Positions 36,505 to 49,226 of a stretch of DNA of 64,000 bases are shown here, piece by piece. Origin of the DNA: Styela clava (Eukaryota; Chordata; Ascidiacea; Stolidobranchia; Styelidae); NCBI RefSeq assembly GCF_964204865.1, contig NC_135259.1, forward strand, positions 4,722,974-4,786,973. The letters run 5' to 3'. Position 1 is the stretch's first letter, and every line of letters begins with the position of its first letter. Under the pieces are notes generated by a model. It ran no database searches and was not told the DNA's origin. It was given only the letters and a program-made list of their open reading frames with translations. A program made the translations under genes and the position numbers.

Positions 36505-37905
36505 AGGCTGTAAAACTACCAGCCGCCGATACCGGTACCGGCAGCTTACGACTGAAGTTAACAATGCTCTGTAGGCTATGTCAGTATATAGAAATAACAT
36601 ATCCTGTTACAACTTACAAGGACTTTGGACTTGAGAAAAACAGATACCGGTACCGTTATATATATATATAGTTAATAGTAGGTACCCGTGCTGGCAAAGC
36701 GCCACATGTGCACGTAGCTCGTTTCAAAGAAATCACTCAACTTGATAATGCAAAATGCATTGGGTTTGTTTAACATATGACCTGGGGATTTCAATTAAAC
36801 TAAATAGAAATTTACCGTATATTCAAATGTTAGTACAACTCTGGGTGACCCGCCAAAGTAAATTATTTAATTTTTTTTTTTATATGTGTTGATATAAGTA
36901 TACAATAAGGTTCATCATCCAATATGGTCCCCATCATTATTATTGTATGTTCCATTCAGAATTAGTATTCATATCATTAATATAATCAAATATTTAGGTT
37001 ATTAACAATAGTTACATAAACATATACATAATTCTTCGCCTTCGCTATTTATGTACGATTGTACCCCAAAGTTTTTCACGTCCTCTATTAGCCTGTAAAC
37101 ATGTTCCAAATGGTCTTCTCGGCATTGGTCCAATTGGAGGCGGCGCTACATCCGCTGCGCAAATTCTTCCATCACTGGAACGCCCTCCATGCTGCTGTGG
37201 GGATTTTACTGATTTTTGCTGCACTTGTAGCCTTGAGTTTGATAATTGTTCCGATACACGTCTCATTCAAGTCAAACGATGTGATTCGGTGGTTTCTGGC
37301 TCATTATTTAATGTACCTATACTGGCACGCTGATCTCAACACGTCTGTTAAGCATAAAATAATTTTAATACGTAAAATATTCCTTTTAATATTCCATTGT
37401 CATTAATAGTGTAGCGAGTACATTAGGGTAGTTACTGTGTATTTTAATATTTATACCTCTTATTGTTATAATAGCGCTTGTTATTCGCCTGAAACAAAGT
37501 CGTTGCTCTAATTCATTTCCTTTATGATATATTTCCCTCGCTCAGTGTTAGTCGTTCTTTGTTAGTTAGCAATTTGGTTTCATCACATATAACTGCATTA
37601 GGGTTTCAAGTGTAATAGCTGTTATTTGGGTCAATTCGATTGTGCATCTTTACAATATAAAAACATTTGTCATTCAACATCGTGTGCTCATTATCGTCTG
37701 AGGGAATCCAGATCAGAGTTACACTCTGTTAACGTGTGTTCAATAACACGGGAGTGCGGACACGCAGATAGGGTCAATAGTCCCCTATAATAGCAATTTG
37801 TAATTTATATAATTTCTTCATTGTGGTACATTTTTGTTTAGAGACAAATTTTATCTCTCGCCAGACATGTCCATGATGTCACAATTCCTTATTGATTAGT
37901 TTGTA
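36505..37905. other. Gap; former RTN4IP1 upstream region, no gene seen
   Basis: Sequence that lay directly upstream of RTN4IP1 before the hAT insertion. It has a TA microsatellite at 36658-36671. A 101-codon frame on + and a 73-codon frame on - overlap at 37045-37406, but neither is recognisable nor clearly spliced. Confidence 0.4.
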
Positions 37906-37913
37906 GATTAGAA

Positions 37914-39895
37914 TTCAGTGGTTCCCAAACTTTTTGTACCATCGCCCCCCTTTAGTAGTTTATACAACTCCATCGCCCCCCGGCACTGCAAAAAAAATTG
38001 AAAGTCTGAAACGAATATCTTACAGAACAAATACGGACAAAAATCATAGTTTATAGTGTATTTTATTGAAATGGATGAGCTTGGTGTTCTTCAGCGAGTT
38101 TCTTATTATATCTAAAATTACCCCGTTTAATAATGGAAAGGCGATTTAGTTGTTTTGATAGCAATAGTGTCACGGCTGAAAACCCCTTTTTTACCATATC
38201 AGAGGTCGTAAATGAAAGAATCCAGGGTTCTATCCTCTCAAAAACCGCCGTGTACTCTTGCCTTATAGCATTTAACTCCCTAAATTCACCCTAAAATAAT
38301 AAAAACAAAATTAATTTTTTAAAACTTATAATAATGATTTAGGTACATCTCATTTATCCCTACAGCCTGATGACCTTCACCGAAATACATGATATATAAC
38401 GGTCTTCGGTAAAATCCATCCCCCATTTCTCATCCTACCACGTCCTCCAGTCCGATCACCAGTCCATAGAATTAATCAGCCATTTGTTTTGGATTCGTGG
38501 ACTTGGATGGCTCAGGGGTCGGCAAATTTTAAGTCGCTCGCGGGACAAAATTTAGGGTTGCTATTCTTTTGCGGATCGCATATATTTTTCAAATGTTAAA
38601 AACGGAACATCGTTCAAAAACTGCGACAATTCGTGAACTCCACTCAATCGTCTTATTAAAAAATTATTACAATGACATTTAATGTGACGCCAAGATTGGA
38701 AGATTTTCTGAATGGGCATCACTAATCCTAGTTCTTTGCTTGTTCTTTGTAATGTTCATTTCAAAAATAATTGGAACAAATATGTACTTCCAAACATCGA
38801 AGTGAATATTTTTGCATGGTTTGTGAAATTTTGATAAAGATTTTCTTTAAGAAGATACATTCTTAAAAAAAATTAAGCAGTGATGAGTCTCTCGAATAGA
38901 ATATGAATTTGATTTCCTTATTGCATTGCAATAACATAAACTTTTCTGCGTGTTTCCAATTGTCTAATTATAATTAAATTGTAGGCTCGTTGAGCGAGTA
39001 GCTGTTCAATATAGTTTTTGGGATATAATAAAATTTAGTCTAAACGTGTCTCACGATAAATTCTGTTACGTAAAAAAATGTAATTTAATCCTCGAGCGTA
39101 GATAATAAATAAGATTAATTCATCGTTAAAACCGCCGTTTGGATGTTTACTAGCAAGATGCAAAAATAAACGTAACAATGCCCCCTTTCGCATCCGCTCA
39201 GACACATTCCCCACTCAGACAGACTTTCAGGCGTGGTCGTGAACATTACCTAATTTTCGCGATTTTGAATCATATTCGTTAGTTTTTACTTGTTTTTCGG
39301 AAATTTAAATAAAATAAGTCAATGTGACATCTTGTCCTTGTTTAATTACCTTGTTTAATTACAGTAATAAAAAATTAGTGTAGAAATAGCTGTGATAGAC
39401 TGGGCTAAAATTCTTTATCGGTACTTTTAAAAAGCAGATTGTTGAATGGTATGAATCAGAATATTAGTTTGAAACAAATACTTCATTTTATAGGCAACAA
39501 CTCGCGAAACCATTCTAAAAATGAACACCGAACATTTTAGAATCGTAAAGCATGGGAAAAATTGCCGGGGTCAAAGGTCGGGAAAAGATCCATTCAGTGA
39601 AGCGTCCCGGGCCAGATTACTACAGATTTCCCGACCACTGGGATACGCAAACCACCGTACCTTACTGCGAAGACGAGTCCAGCAATCCTTCCGCGTGTGA
39701 CATCGCCCACGTGATTGAAATCTACGAAAGCACGCAGAGTACAGTAATCAAGTGCACGATGCGCCGACCAAAAACAGGTTTCGCGAAATCGCCCCCTCCC
39801 ATCGCCCCCTTCGACTTTTTCGCCCCCCCCCCCCCCCTCCCTCTGTATCGTTTTCTCCCACCGGGAGGCGATATCGCCCACTTTGGGAATCACTG
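37914..39895. mobile_element. 2-kb hAT-like element
   Basis: Ends resemble CAGTGGTTCCCAAACTTT and its inverse (CAGTGATTCCCAAAG at the right). Duplications GATTAGAA (37906-37913) and GATTAGAT (39896-39903) differ at one base; the left end carries two extra T. Inner repeats of ATCGCCCCC lie near both ends. A C-run and CCCC-rich stretch sits near 39820-39840. Within it, at 38513, is an end of another TIR family. Confidence 0.8.
38513..38570 (+). repeat. Terminus of a second hAT-like family
   Basis: CAGGGGTCGGCAAATTTT with GCTCGCGGG behind it matches, inverted, the sequence ending at 44032 (GTTGCCGACCCCTG with CCCGCGAGC). The flanks do not duplicate and the element at 37914-39895 straddles this end, so these are probably ends of separate copies. 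Confidence 0.6.
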
Positions 39896-39903
39896 GATTA
39901 GAT

Positions 39904-40656
39904 TACGCCAATTATAAAACACGTGTTTCTCAAAAACAACTGTTGTCATATTTCTAAGACCTAAGTTAGCATGAAGCGAAGAATATGAGGGTTCCATACA
40001 ATGCTAGGACATTCGTTTTGAAGTAGTGAATAGGACTTTCGATTTTTGGTTTGGCTTTCCGCGTGTTAACGAGGTAGAAGTTTTTGTAATAATCTGTGAC
40101 TATAACACAAATCGTAGTGATTTGCAGTTCGAGATGAACTATGCAACTCAAAATACAAAAAAATATTGAAGTTGTCGGGATTTAGTTCAGGTCAGGCCAC
40201 GAATGGCTTTCCGCGTTGACGAGCGGTAAATTTTTTAACTGGAATGTACAGAAGAATGTACTTTTTAATGTAACAACATGGCTGGAGAAAATGCTCTAGT
40301 CTAGGTTACCATATTTGTTCTGTGCGCTCACCGCACAAGCAAATTCGGTAATAAATTCATTTGAAACAAGAGAGCAATGCTCAAATATATGGACACGCAG
40401 AACAATTCCCCAAAAATCATATGCGGTGACCAACGACTAACATACCGGCGGTGACTTACCAGTACCTGTATCGGGGTACCGTGACGGTACAGGGACTGTC
40501 ATAGATATTTTAGGTCCTGTGACAATTGAAACATCAGTTGAAATATCTCGTGATATGAGTCAATTATGTACCGTATTATCGGATCAGGTACCGAACCACA
40601 GTCAAACATTTCAGATAAAAACGTTACTAAATAACATGCGTCAACTTAACACCAGC
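39904..40656. other. Gap with an R2 head fragment; no gene seen
   Basis: AGAGAGCAATGCTCAAATAT at about 40370-40389, continuing to GGACACG, is the head of repeat R2. Near 40473 begins GGGGTACCGTGACGGTACAG, related to sequence just right of the next element (41066 onward). Confidence 0.5.
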
Positions 40657-40664
40657 CGAATCGG

Positions 40665-41059
40665 CTACAGGGGTGGTGACTCCTCTACGACCCATGGGCC
40701 GGGGCCACGGCTCATCTAATTGGGCCACATGGGCCGTGGCCCATCAAGCTATGGGCCGCGGCCCCGTCAGGAAAAATTCAATATCTTACCAAAATTTTCA
40801 ATTTTTACAAAATTGTCAATATTCGAACCAAAAAATAAATTCCTGTAGTATGTGTACCAGGTTAGGGTTAGGGCAAAATTTTGTTCAGATTTTTTACATT
40901 ATAGTTCTATTATGAGTTTGGGGACTGTCTGTGTTAGCCAAGTGAATAGTTTCTTTACACAACTTGATGGGCCGCGGCCCATAGCCTGATGGGCCGAGGC
41001 CCAATTTGATGGGCCGTGGCCCCGGCCCATGGGCCGAAGAGGAGTCACCACTTCCACTC
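40665..41059. mobile_element. GC-palindrome MITE with about 100-bp inverted arms
   Basis: Arms of roughly 100 bp (about 40672-40775 and 40960-41052) are near-perfect inverses and start GTGGTGACTCCTCT. They are packed with palindromes such as GGGCCGCGGCCC and CCATGGGCC. The flanking duplication CGAATCGG is at 40657-40664 and 41060-41067. The centre contains repeat R5. It could fold into a very stable hairpin. Confidence 0.82.
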
Positions 41060-41067
41060 CGAATCGG

Positions 41068-41895
41068 GGTACAATTTTTGGTACAGTGACTGTCATAGCC
41101 GTTTAGGGCTGATGGACAATTCGACTACACGGACAACTCACCAGGCCTAGGGTGGTGTAGCCAGTCTGCGGACAATTTCATTCAAACCGCTATAAAACAA
41201 AAACCAATATATCTAACCCGTTAATTTTTTCACCGTGGGTGCATTGGCGGCATTTATTCTACACGCTAAACCTCGTATTAACTTTCTACGACAAAGGGTT
41301 GAAGCTATACAAATCCCCAAAGTACGGCACTCGAAAGACGTATTTGCGACCGAACGACCAGTGTGCGACCACGGATTTCAAGCCTTGATCATCGTTTATG
41401 CTGCGTCGAGACTATCGCATACGCAGCCATACAGCAATCAAACAGACAAAACACGGTGGTCGCAAATTGGTTGACAATTGTTGGTCTTGTGACAGCGTGA
41501 AAACATTGGGCTTCTAATTGCATTTCTGACCGTCATATATTTCAAGAACACGGTTATTTCGAACAAAACTCGTTAAATTATAAACAAAGCACCACATCAC
41601 AGCAATCAAACAGACGAAAACACGGTGGCCGCAAATTGGTTGACAAAGATATTATCGACGTATCGGAAATGCACACCCCCTATTCCCTCTCCTTCAAATG
41701 TAGAAACGCGAGACTTTCAAATATGGTTAAAAGAAACACAACTCTACCCACCTGCCAAGTTTCATCTTTTTATTTCTCATATTTGTATGGATTTTCAAGC
41801 TTTTGACAGCTACGAGTTAGTTCAGTGTCACCGCGCTGTGTTACGGTACCAGAACTCCTGTCTTGTGACAGCGTGAATTGAAATTGCAAGATGGT
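41068..41895. other. Gap; no gene recognised
   Basis: Short frames only. The string CAGCAATCAAACAGAC followed by AAAACACGGTGG CGCAAATTGGTTGACA-like sequence occurs twice (about 41430-41475 and 41600-41645), a local direct repeat about 170 bp apart. Confidence 0.45.
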
Positions 41896-42186
41896 CCGTT
41901 GGACACAAAATGGCGTCCGATATCCGCAGAACGTTTAGTGACGTCATAGCAAACAAAAACAAATCTTACAGAGCTAACAGAAATATTTGAAATAAATAAA
42001 AGTAATAGCCTTCTGGAGAAAAATTTCATCTTCAACCACTGAAAATTTCAAAGCAATTAGTCCAGTAATCGAAGAGAAAAGCGACTTTTTAAAAACGTGT
42101 CAAAGACCAAGAACAAGAACAAGAACAAGAACAAGAACAACAACAACATAATATTGAAACGATCGTTATGTCCACTACGTGTCCAA
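41896..42186 (+). repeat. Dispersed repeat R2 (forward copy)
   Basis: Contains TGACGTCA (41940-41947), AATAGCCTTCTGGAGAAAAA, TTTCAAAGCAATTAGTCCAG, an AAGAAC microsatellite at about 42107-42146, and the end GAAACGATCGTTATGTCCAC. The matching reverse copy is at 61647-61884; fragments lie near 2720, 8980, 11897, 24880 and 40370. Confidence 0.7.
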
Positions 42187-44032
42187 AAAGGAGACAAGAA
42201 GTTCAAAGGGTAACATAAGGTCGTTTCACAAGAAACAAGAAGTCATGATAATGGTGGAAGGGTGTCCGACCCGATACTTCGTAAAAACACTAGTGCTTGC
42301 AACTCCAGGTGTATAACTATGTTATTAAGGATTCATATATATATATATATATGTGATTAAATTCTGTATCTTAGAATATTTATCAATTAACAAATCATTA
42401 AAAAAATATGTTCCGGGCGATTTGGAATAGAGATGAATTCAACAGAAAATTGAGAACGGAAATTAACAGAATGGTGGGTTTTGACAAAGAGAGTAGGGTT
42501 TCATAGAAAACCATAGCGGGGAGGTTATTCAATCCTAAAAAACACCACCGGCGCCAAAGCCTCGCTTTGCGCTTGAAAGATCAATATATATCATAATAGT
42601 CGTCTACAAAGGAGAAATCAAAACGAAGGTGTGAGTGGAAAGAAACAAGACGAGTGAAAGGAATACTGAATGGAGGGTAAAAAAGATGGGTCAGAATAGT
42701 GAAAATATATCCGGTGAAAAGTGATTCATTCATTTATAACAAAGTAAAAGTTAGCGAAAGCTCTTATTTCCAGCTCTTTGGAGCATGCGCTTTCACAGAT
42801 TGTTCAATAACTTTCAAAATTGTCATTCCGGGTGGCACGAAAACTGCCACTTTTAATTTTTGTGGTCACATTCGTCACGCAAAAGGCGAAGTCAGGGGCA
42901 GAGAAGTTGCCGAAAGAGTATTGGAAATCTTCGTGAGTTTGAAGCGCCCAGACGTCATCATCTTGATTGTCTAACTAAGACATTGCCAAAAGATGTTTTA
43001 CTTTTAGGTTGTCGAGATGACGCGCCAAACCAAATGTCCTAAAGCAGATTTCACACGAACAAAACAAGTATGCCCCGATATCGCTAATGAATAATTTGCA
43101 AATTTAATAGAAATACGCAGAAAACAACACTCGTCACACGAAAGTAATAATCTGAAAATTCAGGGGATCGGGTCGCAAGTGGCATTCCCGGTTGAATGTA
43201 TTTGATGGTAGTATAGTTAATATTAATTCCACCAGGAAAGCAGTCACTTGAGAATCGATGGCGGAGTACAATAACCGAATGATTCAAATATGCACTGGGC
43301 ATGCGACAGAAGGGATGTTACAAAAAAAGATTTATTACATCTGCACTAGCCACGTAATGAAAAATATGAAGCTTCTATGTAGTCAACTGTGAGTGCTTTA
43401 TGGGTTATTCTTGTTACAATTATGAAAAATAAATATGAAATGTTAGTGTGAAACAAGCAAAAATCTTCATAGAATTAAAATACAGCGAGATTCGCAAGAT
43501 AATACTGAACATCGTATATTTTCAATGCAAGTAAATTAAGGAAGGAAACTGTATAAGTGCGTGGATACACGATGTAATGTAAATAAACAATGTTAGTTTG
43601 AAGGTTAGTCTTAAATAATTGATTAATTTTACTTAGTATTTTGAGTCAACATCAAATAATTTTCATGCGTTGCGGTAAAATAATAATTATATAATTATTA
43701 TAATCGCAAAATCAATTTTTATCAACATGTTTATCCCTTATTTGTTTCTGTTCGCCACATGATTTATTCGTAGGGTAGACCCGGTAGAGGACGTCGGTGT
43801 TTGCCATGTGCGGCATGGTGTGTCCAATTGTCATTTGTAATTTTTATTTTGTTTTAGTAAAACAACTAAGTTGAGTTCACGAGTTGTCGCAGTCTTCCTA
43901 ATTTCTACTTCTGATCTGTGTGAAAAAATTGGGATTCATCGGCCATCTGATCGGTTTTCAACTTTCTAATAATATGTGCAGCCCGCCAAGACTTGCAACC
44001 CTTAGTTTCGGCCCGCGAGCGTCAAAAGGTTG
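42187..44032. other. Gap; transposon debris, no gene recognised
   Basis: A TA microsatellite lies near 42336-42352. The right boundary is the inverted terminus GTTGCCGACCCCTG described with 38513. No open frame looks genuine. Confidence 0.45.
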
Positions 44033-46315
44033 CCGACCCCTGCTCTACATGATTCCAAATGGGATATAAAAGTATATTTTATTTAATCACAAGCAATGAT
44101 ATATTTTTTATAATTCCTTTGTAACTGTTCTCCAATTTTATGATTGACACATAATTTCAGACCAATATTTACTCTTAACAACTGATAACAAGAGATCGCC
44201 ATATTGTTTACCTCATGGACAGTTATATTGCTGGTTGTATTTTACGTGAGCATAGCAGCATCACCATCTAATGACTGATGTACGTATTTATGCATCAAAT
44301 AGTTTGAGAAATAAGCCATTATGCGATTCAATCTTTCAGGCGGATAAAAAATCACCAATAAATATATACGAGGCTCGAGGAACCCCGGTGTAATTGATAT
44401 GTATAAATTGGTTGCCAGATTATATTTGTTATATGTTTGAAATATGTCAATCAAAAATGTATATAAATACAACAACTTGACGCCGAACACCTCGGATTTG
44501 AATATAAACTCACGCAACTCCTGGAATATACTGGCGTAACTATGGCTGAAAACCACAGTTATAAACAAGATATGGAAATTTTAAAATACGAAATTTTAAT
44601 AATATTCAATGAATATAAAAATTTTGCGGCAAAATTTTCAAGTATTTGATTCTTGATTCATTTTGAATAAAACAAAATAATTTTGCAGTTCATTGAATAA
44701 CGAGAAATAATTTCTACTTTCTGAATCCGTATGGAAGTTCAATTGAAGAGACCACTCACGCATGTAAAAATTATAAGTCAGTTCAATAACAGAAATACAT
44801 CTTATCGTTAGTCTTATCAACTGAAAGCTAAAGTAGAAACGCAATTAGGCTTTATTTGATTGCTGCCTGATTGCTTTCAAATCCTGGAGTGGATTTATTT
44901 AAATTATCTTCTTTTCAGTTATTTTATCGTTCAAAACACACCGTAAAGAGATTTGGGCTGTTTCGTGAATATTTTCATTAAAGTTAAAAGCTACCCTGTT
45001 CTTTATGAGGACGAATGAGATATACTTTATGAAATTTATAATCACATTTTAAAAGTAACAAACTGTATTTACTGTGAATGACACTGAAATTTAATGAAAT
45101 GTATTCATTTGTAATGTATTCATTTCATTTTTGAATTCTGATTTTTTATACAGGTTACAGTAGACATAAATTATAAAAACTGGATAAACTTACAAAAAAA
45201 AAATGCGAAAACTGGACACCCATTTATTGAACATCCCATTCAGAGGGATAGATCCAGTCATGAATCGAAACTGCAGTTTCGATCGATAAGTCGTCGGTCT
45301 CCGACCGATATTCTTGTTTATGCATTGATAAATATATGTTCTTTGCCAATTGTTTAACAAAAAATTGTTTCACGCAGATTGCTAAATTCATTTTCATTTA
45401 ACAAACAATATTTTCATGAGTTTCCTGACACTATTTTGCGTTATTTTGAAACATATATAGATATTGTTTATTGATTTTTTGGCATATTTGATTGCAGTTC
45501 GCCAGGATGATGCTGGAATCTAAACAGAACACATATCGTTTTACTTTTACCTATCGATGAAAGGGCCAACATTTCCAGTTGGATAATTCAAAATACCGGT
45601 ACGAAAAATTAAATATTCGATATCTAGATAATCATCTGAATATTACGCAATTAGGAAATATATTTTTGACAGACTGCGTAGAGACGTACTGCAGTTTTGG
45701 GGGGAAACGGAAGGAGGAGAATGGGTAAGAAAGCTTTTAGGTGTTCAATAAACACGCCATTTATTTTATTTTCATGTTATTTTAACTTTTTTAAGATTGG
45801 CTGTGATGTGTGTACGCGGCGGTTTCATGTTTTCTCTTTTCAGATTTTTCTCTGACATGTCCGGGATTTTAGTGGTAAAATTTGCGTCAAAAAGAAATTT
45901 GAAAAGTGCTTACATGTCAGGGATTTTCGAATACGGTAAATCCTCGAGTTTTTAGACATTGCGCATCCACGAAATCCTAATTTTGTGCAACACTGATTGC
46001 GTTGCATTCAGATATTTGGGTTGTCACGTATGACCTGGATTGCCAGCATTTTGTTATCGGTATTTTACTACGTGTACTTTATTCCGTGTTTGGGTTTAGT
46101 CACTAGTGCTAGAGATTAATCAACAATTTTGCTCTTTTTGTTTGTTCTGTAAATATTCTATTCTCACGAGGAAGCGATGACAGCTTGTGCCTTTGGTTAC
46201 ATCGTGAATTTATACCATAATACTGTACAGTATAAGTGTTTTGGTTGCAAAATTGGTCAAAGTGGCTCATTAAAATTTCGTCATGGATTTTGTTATTCTA
46301 GATATGGTAACCCTA
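44033..46315. other. Gap; no gene recognised
   Basis: AT-rich. Only a short 3'-end fragment of the HINE-like family (about 45265-45319, including TCGGTCTCCGACCGA) is recognisable. Confidence 0.45.
45265..45319 (+). mobile_element. HINE-like element, 3'-end fragment (copy d)
   Basis: Carries ATCGATAAGT, the hairpin TCGGTC-TCC-GACCGA and TATTCTTGTTT, the 3' terminus of the family, without the body. Confidence 0.65.
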
Positions 46316-46988
46316 CCATACATGACAAAATAAAATATCGAGTTTATCATTTAGTATTGATTATAAATACACGAAAAATTCTAATAGTACACTTATATTG
46401 AATGCAATTGTGGTAATAATCCTTTTTGCATGCAGTTAGAGTTCTGCTGCCGCTTAATCTACATCAAGAGCTGCAGTCGTTACTAAAAGAAAAATGAATG
46501 TGTAAACTGCTATTCAAAAGATTAGTCTAGCGAAAACTACTATTCAGCGGGTTATTAGATCCACTGTATGACAAGTACACACACACAACCCCTATTGTTT
46601 TATCGCTACCGTGTTTCCCCGATTCATTCATCAAACAGAAAATTACGAAGTAGAGAATTACGAGAGTTCCAAATATTCAAAAATCCGGTATTCATTTACT
46701 AATAAATACCTCGTTTTTTATTTAAAATATTAAAAAAGGAGTAGAAAGACTTCTTGCTATCGACTAGTTAACAGAATGCGTTATTGACTATGTCTTATTT
46801 TGAAGAAAGGGCCTTCTTTTATATTAAAATCATTTTTTAAAATTCATTTTCGAGGGAAACACGATAATAGTGTAATATTTACCACCCCGTAAATTAAGAA
46901 ACACTTCCTTACAATGAATATTGAACATGGAAGTAGGAAATGTTTTTTTTTGTTGAACAAATTATAATGAACATTGTTCATTCATTTA

Positions 46989-47473
46989 TTATACAAGAAC
47001 TGGACTAGAAAATGTATTACCTTCTTCTTCTACCTCTCTGACTACTACCTCCTCGCGTCCCCATACTGATCTCCGCCTATCAAATCTGTAAACAATAGCA
47101 AATAAACGTTGTCAAAAAAAAATTAAATAAGTAGAGAAACGATTTAACGAAGATTGTCTAGTATTAGCTTTACATATTATGCCTCATATCCAAACATATT
47201 CATCTAATCTACGTAAAAGTACTACACCATGGCAGAAGAAGAGTTTATTAGTATCTATGTGACTGGTATCAAAACGTACAAATCCACCACAAAACTAACA
47301 TTTTACTTACTGAAAATCTAATTTACTCACGTTGTTCTTGGATGCGCCTCAAATTCGAAATCATCGGATCTCTCTACGGCCGTGTCCTCTCTTTGACCAA
47401 ACGCCACAAAGGATAGAGAGGACAGAACCAAACAGCATATGACAGTTCCCAAAAGGTATTTTCTTAAATCCAT
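46989..47473 (-). CDS. Putative small secreted peptide, paralogue A
   Basis: Exon 1 (47331-47473) starts MDLRKYLLGTVICCLVLSSL and continues SFVAFGQREDTAVERSDDFE: a basic start, a hydrophobic core and a likely cleavage site after AFG or nearby, so a convincing signal peptide. A consensus donor (GTGAGT) follows. The likely second exon (46989-47085, after TTGTTTACAG) joins in phase and gives 79 aa, with a charged, acidic mature part and no cysteines after the leader. The paralogue at 58751-59233 keeps the same two exons at the same lengths (143 and 97 nt). No family is recognised. An alternative frame in exon 2 ends GGSSQRGRRRR in both copies and changes mostly at synonymous sites, so the true exon-2 frame is open. 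Confidence 0.42.
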
Positions 47474-49125
47474 TTTGCTGACAACTGTTTTCGATATTGG
47501 TTGTGGTTTGAAAGAATTTTGGAAAACGGAATCACTTCAGACCGTTAAATTTAAATGTGATTGAGTTTTTGAGTCCTATTGTTTATGAATAAATAGTCGA
47601 AATGTAGATAGAACTTATCTCCTTGCGTATATTTGACAAAATTCAAACAGTTATATAGGCGTTGTACGACTATATCCTTTCCGGTATGCAACTGAAACTA
47701 CCGGGATAAAACGTCATTGAGTTGATTTAACATCCTGATCTGCAAATAAGATTATCAGTAACGTCACGAAACATGCAACGATTGTCATCTTCCTAATCAT
47801 GCGAGGTGTACAGATATTGTTTTTTTAAATTTGTTGACGTTGTTTTCCATCATTTTATACCTAATTTCTCAAAAGTCGGAGCCATTTTAATAGGCTCGCT
47901 CACATAACTATTAATGAGAACAAACCTAGACTTATATGAACTTGAAACTATGCATTTTGTGTAGTTGTCCTGATTATAAAACTACTGTCTCTACGAAACT
48001 GTATTTTGGGGACAATCAAATGGAAATTAGAACCAATCATCCACCTTATTATACGGTGATGTGAATTTCCACTTGGGATATTCTTGCTGCACTGCGTTGA
48101 TTAAACTCATCTTGATTGTAAGTTAGAAATCCTGTGATAGTTTGAAAAATATTATTCATTGTGCTATCGTTAAGATATTATGTAACCTAGTATTTCAATG
48201 CGACGCAAAACCTGTTAAATAATCGTATAGAATTGCCAAGTAAAAGTGGACACGAACTCAACCGACCCTTTGTAAGTTTTCCCAACGCGATGTTTGTCTT
48301 CCGCAGTTCATGGTCTTACTGGAAGCGTAAACTCACGAACTTTGACGCAATCTTGAGTATGAAGGTCGGTTCGAGAAAATTGGAAAGAAAGGGAAGTTAT
48401 TTCTCAGGAATATTGAGATGAGTATGCAAACGTAATTTCGGTTTTCGTTCGCTAATAGGATGGAACAGGAATACGATTAAAAAAAGAGGAAAATAATCAT
48501 CAAGCAATGAGATGGGATATAACCCACAGTTTACTTATTATTAATATCAGGATATGAAAGTGTAATAAATACATTGAGTGTAAAGAGAATTGCCCATTTG
48601 GACACCAAAGATGTTCGGAGTCGGGCTCTGACCGATAGCTGTGGACTGACCAATATTTTAGCTTGAACTGGAATCGGTGACTACTGCGAGATTGTGATAT
48701 TGATATTTTCAAATACAATTAATGTATATTGAAAAATAATGAGCATAAAATATAAGCAAAAGACTTTGGCCAACCGACCCACAAAGTATGATTGTTAGCT
48801 ACTCACGTGACAAGGTAACAAGAATTGCACAATAAATATAAAAACGACAAATGAATTACATCATGTTGGGGCTCATATTGAATTCACAAAATGTAAACCA
48901 TGTATGAATTAGATTCAAAAAGGTATTAATGACATCAGAGTTGGGCAATCTTTTCACTGAGAAATAAGATGACATTAAGATAACGCACTCTGGCAAAGGC
49001 AAACATCAATTACAATTTCATAGTAGAGAGATTCTATAGAGAGATAGTAGAGATTTGCTTTAGATTCTAAACGAATCTAAAGCAAATTCACGTTGGCAGT
49101 TGTACAAAATTTTATAAAAGATCGG

Positions 49126-49226
49126 CGCTCCATTAGTATGTGCACCAAGATGGCGCACAACCTGATAACCCTAACCTGGTACACATACTATGTTCAGGTT
49201 GTGCGCCATCTTGGTGACTACGGGAG
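49126..49226. mobile_element. 110-bp palindromic mini-element
   Basis: A perfect 23-bp inverted repeat (49143-49165 and 49194-49216, starting CACCAAGATGGCGCACAACC) lies inside ends GGCGCTCC and GGGAGCACC. The paralogous segment near 60970-60980 lacks it, reading straight from TTTTATAAATGATCC, so the empty site is seen. The flanks AAAAGAT and AAATGAT suggest a 7-8 bp target duplication. Confidence 0.82.

Noticed and set aside
37045-37406. Overlapping ORFs of 101 aa (+) and 73 aa (-)
   Set aside because: Neither resembles a known family and neither has convincing start or splice context. A short GC-richer patch explains the openness.
39552-39917. Proline-rich 121-codon ORF
   Set aside because: Lies at the C-rich right end of a hAT-like element. 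The proline run is a by-product of CCC repeats.
40855-40875. Telomere-like GTTAGGGTTAGGG string
   Set aside because: Only two units, and it belongs to dispersed repeat R5, which also occurs near 11030.
38513-44032. A single 5.5-kb hAT-like element bounded by CAGGGGTCGGCAA ends
   Set aside because: The ends match, but the flanks show no duplication, and the left end lies inside another element (37914-39895) whose own ends and duplication are intact. More likely ends of two separate copies.
48233-48421. A 62-codon ORF in duplication copy A
   Set aside because: The matching sequence in copy B (about 60000-60180) is frameshifted, so it does not look constrained.
48500-48718. A minus-strand ORF similar to one at 60411-60704
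   Set aside because: Both are open and share residues around FQFKLKYWSV, but the match follows from the duplication, the ends differ, and no motif or clear splice structure supports coding.
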